Assembly: GCA_900018345.1 (NCBI GenBank)
Contig: FCNA01000134.1
Span: forward strand, 1 to 55,618
DNA: 55,618 bases
Direction of reading: 5' to 3'
DNA from: Clostridiales bacterium CHKCI006
GTDB lineage: Bacteria; Bacillota_I; Bacilli_A; Erysipelotrichales; Coprobacillaceae
Shown: positions 51,287-55,618 of the stretch, in pieces
How the letters are laid out: the number at the start of each line of letters is the position of its first letter
Position numbering within the stretch: position 1 is the first letter of the stretch
Notes under the pieces: generated by a model
What the model was told of the DNA's origin: nothing
Database searches by the model: none
Seen by the model: the letters and a program-made list of their open reading frames with translations, nothing else
Made by a program: the position numbers and the translations under genes

Positions 51287-51416
51287 ATGGGAAAGAATAG
51301 AACTAGATAACTTACACACCCCCTTCTATTTCCTCCCCGTTTTAAATAGAGTTGTAAGTTATCGACATCAGTTTTATTCCCTCGTTAAAGAAAGCCGGAT
51401 CGCTGGCTTTCTTTTC
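51287..51416 (+). ncRNA. Candidate small RNA with a C-rich loop
   Basis: GATAACTTACA (51306-51316) pairs perfectly with TGTAAGTTATC (51353-51363). The loop holds an inner CTATTT/AAATAG pair and two C-rich tracts, CACCCCC and CCTCCCC. GGGAA before and TTCCC after the main stem can close it further. A terminator follows at 51387-51416. CCTCCCC is complementary to ribosome binding sites and resembles the C-rich loops by which RNAIII, RsaE/RoxS and Lhr-type RNAs of Bacillota block translation. No open reading frame fits. It lies just before, and is separated by a terminator from, the lysine riboswitch. Start point is an estimate. Confidence 0.55.
51387..51416 (+). terminator. Terminator of the candidate small RNA
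   Basis: AAAGAAAGCC (51387-51396) pairs with GGCTTTCTTT (51405-51414), followed by T. Confidence 0.85.
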
Positions 51417-51480
51417 GTATTATGAAGAAAAGGGTTGATTTTTTTCTATCATTATGATAAAGTCTTATTCGACCTCATGC

Positions 51481-51717
51481 GAAGGGGTAGAGGCGCGATG
51501 ATTAAGAGTAGCCTGAAGGAGACCGAAAGTCGATGAATTCAGGAGAAAGGATGAGTCGCCGAAGTCAGTGAGTCAAATCACTGGCTGGGGGCATATTTAA
51601 GAGATATGTCACTGTCTTTATGACTGCCAATCATAAAGGAGCACTATCTTAAGGCATATAAGGAACGCGGCGGTTTCAGTGCGTCTTTACATGTTTTAGG
51701 ATGTGAAGGCGTTTTTT
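51481..51717 (+). promoter_or_regulatory. Lysine riboswitch (L-box) with terminator
   Basis: The aptamer at 51481-51652 shows the L-box core in order: AGAGGCGCGA, AAGAGTA, the GAAAGGATGAGTCGCCGAAG segment around 51546-51576, CTGGCTGGG, TGACTGCCA and the closing GCACTATCTT. The expression platform is a transcription terminator, CGTCTTTACAT (51682-51692) with ATGTGAAGGCG (51701-51711) and six T, just before the transporter gene. A promoter with TTGATT (51435-51440) and TAAAGT (51458-51463) may start it. With this layout lysine binding should favour the terminator and switch the operon off. Confidence 0.93.
51682..51717 (+). terminator. Riboswitch terminator
   Basis: An 11-base stem (51682-51692 with 51701-51711, two G-T pairs) and six T, lying 25 bases upstream of the transporter start. 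Confidence 0.85.
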
Positions 51718-51741
51718 CGTTGTGGAAAAGGGGGAAACCGA

Positions 51742-53130
51742 ATGCGTAAGTTCAAATTTAAACTAAAAATGCCGCACACTTATGTGATCATTTTTGCCAT
51801 CGTTGTACTGGCTGCAATCGTTGCGAATGTGATCCCAGCCGGTGAATTTAGTCGTGTGGTGGATGAGACAGGCCGTGAAGTGGTTGTACCTGGCTCTTTT
51901 ACTTATTTAGAGTCCGTCGGCTGCAGCTTCTTTGATGTGTTTGTCTCCGTCCAGCAAGGCTTTATTTCCGGAGCTCAAATTATTTTCTTTATTATCTTTG
52001 CCTATGCGTTTGTCTACATGTTGATCAAAAACGGTACATTTGATGCCGTCATTGGTCTGATGCTGCGTAAGATCGGCAATAACATTCATCTAATCATTCC
52101 ATTGTGTATGTTGACCTTTGGCTTGCTTGGCTCAACCATGGGCATGTCCGAAGAGACCTATGGTCTTCTGCCGGTCTTTATCTCCATTGCCTGCGCTTTG
52201 GGGTATGATGCTATTGTAGGTGGATCCATCGTCTATGTGGCCGTTTCTGTTGGCTTTGCCTGTGCAACGCTGAATCCTTTTACGATCGGTGTGGCTCAGC
52301 AGGTAGCGGGCGTACCGCTTTATTCTGGTCTGGAATATCGTATTCTGATCTTTGTGATCTATATGACGGTAGCAATCGCTTATGTCTGGCATTATGCCAA
52401 TAAAGTTAAAAAGGATCCAACGAAATCTATTTTATATGGAACGGATATTGATCTAGTCAAGGTTGATTCGCAGGAAGAGCTGATCAAACGCGAGATGACG
52501 ACAGTCCAGAAGATCAGCTGCCTTCTGTTTGTGGGGACGGTTGTCATGCTGGTGTATGGGACCATTCAACTGGGCTGGTACATTGATCAGATCGCCGGTT
52601 TATTTATTTTAATGATGATTGTTGTCGGATTGATCTCTGGCTTTTCACCAAGTCGTATTTCAGAATATTTCATCGAAGCGGCTAAAGATATGATGTATGG
52701 CGCTTTGATCGTTGGATTGTCCAGAGCAATCCCAACGATTCTGGAAAATGCCATGATCATCGATACGATCGTTTACTGGCTCAGTCAGATGCTGATGAAT
52801 TTCCAGGGAATCTTCAGTGCCATCGGCATGCTCTTTGTTCAAAATGTCATCAATTTCTTTATTCCATCCGGAGGCGGACAGGCCTTAGTGACGATGCCGA
52901 TCTTAGCACCGGTTGCAGAGATGGTCGGACTCAGTCGTCAGATTGCTGTTTTAGCTTATCAGTTAGGGGATGGCTTCTCAAATATTTTCTGGCCAACCTC
53001 CGTCTTTATGATGTGTGGGATCATGCGTATCCCTATCAATAAATGGTATCGCTATATTACGCCATTATTTTTGATTTGTTTTGTGATCGAGATCATCTTA
53101 TTATCAGTAGCTGTACTGATTGGTTATTAG
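51742..53130 (+). CDS. YfcC/DcuC-type transporter under lysine riboswitch control
   Basis: A 462-residue membrane protein, ATG 51742, AAAGGGGG at 51728-51734. About twelve membrane segments are seen. It begins with the family's MPHTYVIIFAIVVLAAIVAN and PAGEFSR segment, then GLLGSTMGMSEETYGLLPVF and, in the second half, FFIPSGGGQALVTMPILAP and QLGDGFSNIFWPTS, which are the paired re-entrant substrate loops of YfcC/C4-dicarboxylate carrier-like proteins. Some members are annotated as basic amino acid antiporters. The riboswitch implies that the substrate is lysine or a source of it. The M20 amidohydrolase gene follows ten bases later, in the same operon. Confidence 0.9.
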   Translation: MRKFKFKLKMPHTYVIIFAIVVLAAIVANVIPAGEFSRVVDETGREVVVPGSFTYLESVGCSFFDVFVSVQQGFISGAQIIFFIIFAYAFVYMLIKNGTFDAVIGLMLRKIGNNIHLIIPLCMLTFGLLGSTMGMSEETYGLLPVFISIACALGYDAIVGGSIVYVAVSVGFACATLNPFTIGVAQQVAGVPLYSGLEYRILIFVIYMTVAIAYVWHYANKVKKDPTKSILYGTDIDLVKVDSQEELIKREMTTVQKISCLLFVGTVVMLVYGTIQLGWYIDQIAGLFILMMIVVGLISGFSPSRISEYFIEAAKDMMYGALIVGLSRAIPTILENAMIIDTIVYWLSQMLMNFQGIFSAIGMLFVQNVINFFIPSGGGQALVTMPILAPVAEMVGLSRQIAVLAYQLGDGFSNIFWPTSVFMMCGIMRIPINKWYRYITPLFLICFVIEIILLSVAVLIGY

Positions 53131-53140
53131 GAGAGAAAAA

Positions 53141-54307
53141 ATGAAAACAGAATTGAGAGAAAGAATTCTTCAGACAGCAAAGGATATGATGCCTTTATTT
53201 GTCGAAGTACGAGAATTTATCTATGATCATGCAGAGCTGGGCAACCAGGAATTTGTCAGCAGTCAATATCTGGTTGATCAGATGAAAAAACTGGGCTTCA
53301 CAGTAACCTATCCGTACTGTGATCTGGCGACAGCCTTCCGGGCAGAGCTGGTTTTAGGTGAAGGGCCTAAGGTCTGCTTCATGGCTGAATACGATGCCCT
53401 GCCAGGGTATGGACCAGCCAAGGATCAGGTACGCCATGCCTGTGGACACAACTGGATCGCTGCTTCCACGCTGGGAGCCGCTGCTGTGCTCGCTAGTCTC
53501 AAAGACACTCTTTCCGGAACAGTTGTTTTGATTGGAACACCGGCTGAAGAGACCATGGGCGGAAAATGTGATTTAGTTAACCGTGGTGGTTTTGATGATA
53601 TCGATGCCTGCTTCCAAATGCATTTAGGGGCTGAAAATAACATCGAAGTCACGAGTCTGGCGATGGACTCCGTGCAGTTTGATTTTACCGGAAAGGCAGC
53701 GCATGCAGCGGCCTATCCTGAACAGGGCATTAATGCCTTGGATGCTGTCATGTTGACATTTGCGGGAATCAATGCCCTGAGACAACACATGAAACCGGAT
53801 GCGCGGGTACATGGTATTGTCACTAAAGGTGGGACGGCATGCAATGTCGTTCCGGATCAGGGACAGTGTCAGTTCTATATTCGTGCCGCTAAACGCGCTT
53901 ATCTGGAAGAACTGACCGAAAAGATCATCAACTGTGCCAAGGGTGCCGCTCTGATGACCGGATGTGAGCTGGAGTATCATTTCTTTGAAAACTCTTATGA
54001 TGATCTGGTGTATCATGAAGGATTGCGTCAACTTTTACGCAAGAGTCTGGAAAGTCTTGGAGTCACACATTTTATCAAACCGGAAGGCAATGCGACCGGG
54101 TCAACGGATGTTGGTAATGTCTCCCATCGCTGTCCAACGGTTTACTGTGAGCTCGATACAGGGGCTTTTCCGAAGGTTTATGCGCATCATGAAAGCTTCT
54201 TGGACTATGTGCATACTTCACGCGCCGATCATAGCTTATTAGTCGCTGTGCAGGCGATGGCGCTGGCAGCTGCCTCAGTGATGCAGGATCCATCTATTCT
54301 CCAATAA
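53141..54307 (+). CDS. M20-family metallopeptidase/amidohydrolase
   Basis: A 388-residue cytoplasmic enzyme, AGGAGAG before ATG 53141. Metal and catalytic residues of the M20D amidohydrolase group are visible: CGHNW (His ligand), the catalytic Glu pair in PAEETMGGK, MHLG, the HAAAYPEQGINALDA dimerisation domain start, and the terminal YAHHESF. Family members cleave N-acyl amino acids, aminobenzoyl-glutamate or N-acetyl-diaminopimelate. Lying under the lysine riboswitch with a transporter, it probably releases lysine or diaminopimelate from an imported acyl or peptidyl form; this is inference. It ends in a terminator that overlaps the convergent MFS gene. Confidence 0.9.
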   Translation: MKTELRERILQTAKDMMPLFVEVREFIYDHAELGNQEFVSSQYLVDQMKKLGFTVTYPYCDLATAFRAELVLGEGPKVCFMAEYDALPGYGPAKDQVRHACGHNWIAASTLGAAAVLASLKDTLSGTVVLIGTPAEETMGGKCDLVNRGGFDDIDACFQMHLGAENNIEVTSLAMDSVQFDFTGKAAHAAAYPEQGINALDAVMLTFAGINALRQHMKPDARVHGIVTKGGTACNVVPDQGQCQFYIRAAKRAYLEELTEKIINCAKGAALMTGCELEYHFFENSYDDLVYHEGLRQLLRKSLESLGVTHFIKPEGNATGSTDVGNVSHRCPTVYCELDTGAFPKVYAHHESFLDYVHTSRADHSLLVAVQAMALAAASVMQDPSILQ

Positions 54308-55489
54308 TAAACAAAAGACAGGTATCATTTTGATATGATCCTGTCTTTTTTCGTCCTCTGGAAATACCGAAACAAAGCAGCAGACAGAGAAGCGTAGCCC
54401 CGGCATAAAGATAATAGGTAATGACATAGCCCTGGATACCAGGAATCCGTTCCAGCAGATATCCATAGCCAATCTGCACAAATAGTGGAAAGATACCTTT
54501 GGCCAACATGCCATAGGCGGTATTCAAATATTTTTCCTCTACGAGGTTTAAGATTACCTTGACGGAGGCAATCAGAATGAAGGTGTTAGAAATGCTTTGC
54601 AGAAAGAATCCGTAGAGGATCCATTGCGGATCGGGTAAGAGGGCATACCAGCCGAAGCGGAAGGTAGCGATGAGGCAGGCAAAAATGAGAATGCTGCGGT
54701 AATGGAACCGTGCCAAAAGACGATCAGTGATAAGATAGACGGGAATATCGGCTAAGGAAAACAGTAAGGGAGCTGTTCCAACCAGGGCTGTTGAAGCCCC
54801 ATTTTCCTGCATGTAGAGTGGAAAGGAGATGCCCTGGGAGGTGGCAACCCCCTGGTAGAGGCAATAGATCAGCACAAAATAGAGAAAGGCTTTATTGGTG
54901 AAGAGGTGTTTGAAGATCGTCTTCGTCTGGGTTTTCTCTTTTTTAGGCAGGCTTGTTTTCTGGTCACGCATCTGATACAGGCAGAAAAGCATGGCCAGCA
55001 GACTGAGTGCAAAGACAAAGTAATGGGCTTGCGGAAAGAGTATTTCGTAAATCATGCCGCTGACCTGTGCACCGATGGCATACGCGACAGACCCCCATAG
55101 CCGAATGCTGCCATAGCCATAAGGGCAGGCGGTCGCTAAGCGATCGGTCAGGATCACAAGTCCGTTCAGGAATCCCTGGGTCAGCCCATTGAATAAGAAA
55201 AGCAGGAAAAAGGCGTGGGTGGATGCGAACGCAATACCGGTGCAGATCGCCAGTACGCCACATCCGATCGAAACGATCTTAGGGGATTGAATTTTATCGG
55301 CAATCAGATTGCAGATGGGTTGGGTAACGATCGCAAAAAGGCTGAAAGCAGAAGTGACAAGTGAGATTTCGCTTGTGGATAAGGATTCGCCGGCCAAATA
55401 GACCGTAATCATACTGGCGAACATCGCCCGGGAAAAATAGAAAAGGGCGTTGGCAGCAGCGTAATAAAAGTAGCTATTTTTTTGAACAT
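54294..55489 (-). pseudogene. MFS transporter, start codon out of frame by one base
   Basis: About 398 residues and twelve membrane segments (for example SYFYYAAANALFYFSRAMF and GSIRLWGSVAYAIGAQVSGM, the LacY/nucleoside-symporter-like MFS_1 motifs). GGAGGG is seen five bases before ATG 55489, but that frame reads MFKKIAT and stops being sensible; adding one A to the run of seven at 55477-55483 gives MFKKNSYFYY, a natural start that leads into the long frame. Without this the long frame has no good start. The final 15 or so codons run through the terminator of the opposite gene. Substrate unknown, possibly a sugar or nucleoside. The upstream leader has a GC hairpin (CCGCGC/GCGCGG, 55505-55522). 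Confidence 0.75.
54313..54352 (+). terminator. Terminator of the lysine riboswitch operon
   Basis: AGACAGG-ATCAT pairs with ATGATCCTGTCT (54316-54328 with 54335-54346), then six T. It lies inside the coding end of the convergent MFS gene. Confidence 0.8.
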
Positions 55490-55540
55490 TTTTCCCTCCA
55501 TTTCCCCGCGCTTCGCTGCGCGGACACAAATATTTAATCA

Positions 55541-55618
55541 AACTAACTTCCTGTAACTCTAGTAAATTCCTCTATTTAATTGTATAATTTAGTAGAGGTG
55601 GTACACTACAGAGCACGA
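55541..55618. other. Right edge, no gene seen
   Basis: AT-rich DNA with TATAAT at 55583-55588, which could be the -10 box of a gene outside the window. Confidence 0.3.

Noticed and set aside
55588-55618. T-box antiterminator fragment (GGTGGTACAC) at the right edge
   Set aside because: The DNA upstream is the MFS gene, leaving no place for T-box stem I, and the GGTGGTACCGCG core is not matched.
1-55618. CRISPR arrays, tRNA and rRNA genes
   Set aside because: I saw no regularly spaced repeats and no cloverleaf or rRNA-like sequence; a tRNAscan run would confirm this.

Overview
The window looks like chromosomal DNA of a low-to-mid GC Gram-positive anaerobe, most likely an Erysipelotrichaceae-type member of the Bacillota. 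The evidence is strong AGGAGG-type ribosome binding sites, many hairpin-plus-T-run terminators, a housekeeping backbone in Bacillota order (ftsE-ftsX-murein hydrolase, ctpA-uvrB-uvrA-hprK-lgt, trxB, rapZ-whiA), a superoxide reductase instead of a catalase, and several close relatives of gut anaerobe genes. The genus is inference; there is no rRNA in the window and I see no tRNA or CRISPR array.

Layout. (1) 1-5.8 kb is accessory DNA: the N-terminus of an IS1634-type transposase, a damaged sigma-like gene, a broken DUF6076-like gene, an AlbA_2 regulator, a TnpV gene and a degenerate IS. (2) 5.85-14.8 kb holds a hypothetical, a DUF1905 protein, a Na/Pi symporter behind Pho-like boxes, a phosphoesterase, a diguanylate cyclase, membrane proteins and an orphan ABC ATPase behind a long structured leader. 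(3) 14.9-18.6 kb is pgsA and the ftsE-ftsX-M23 hydrolase division operon. (4) 18.7-27.6 kb is an ABC exporter, two zinc-ribbon/TPR membrane proteins flanking a LytTR regulator, two RpiR-like regulators, a secreted esterase, superoxide reductase and a TM2 protein. (5) 27.9-37.75 kb is a compact operon: ctpA, uvrB, cca, uvrA, a small membrane protein, hprK, lgt. (6) 37.8-46.4 kb is a variable stretch: candidate ncRNA, tyrosine integrase, small cell-wall protein, transposase fragment, LysR, flavodoxin-like reductase, DUF1848 protein, trxB, a PTS EIIBCA and a GNAT acetyltransferase. (7) 46.5-51 kb is rapZ-whiA-xre, membrane proteins and a VanY-like carboxypeptidase. (8) 51.2-55.5 kb has a candidate C-rich-loop small RNA, a clear lysine riboswitch controlling a YfcC-type transporter plus an M20 amidohydrolase, and a convergent MFS transporter.

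How the genes work together. FtsEX spans the membrane and very probably gates the M23 hydrolase encoded next to it. UvrA and UvrB do nucleotide excision repair. HprK would link carbon status to PTS activity. The lysine riboswitch operon looks like salvage of lysine or an acylated or peptidyl lysine/diaminopimelate compound: uptake by the transporter, then deacylation by the M20 enzyme, shut off when lysine is plentiful.

Caution. At least six genes are broken by a single-base indel inside a short homopolymer (A, T or G run). This pattern is as expected from residual long-read or assembly errors as from real decay, so the frameshifts should be confirmed from reads before calling them pseudogenes.
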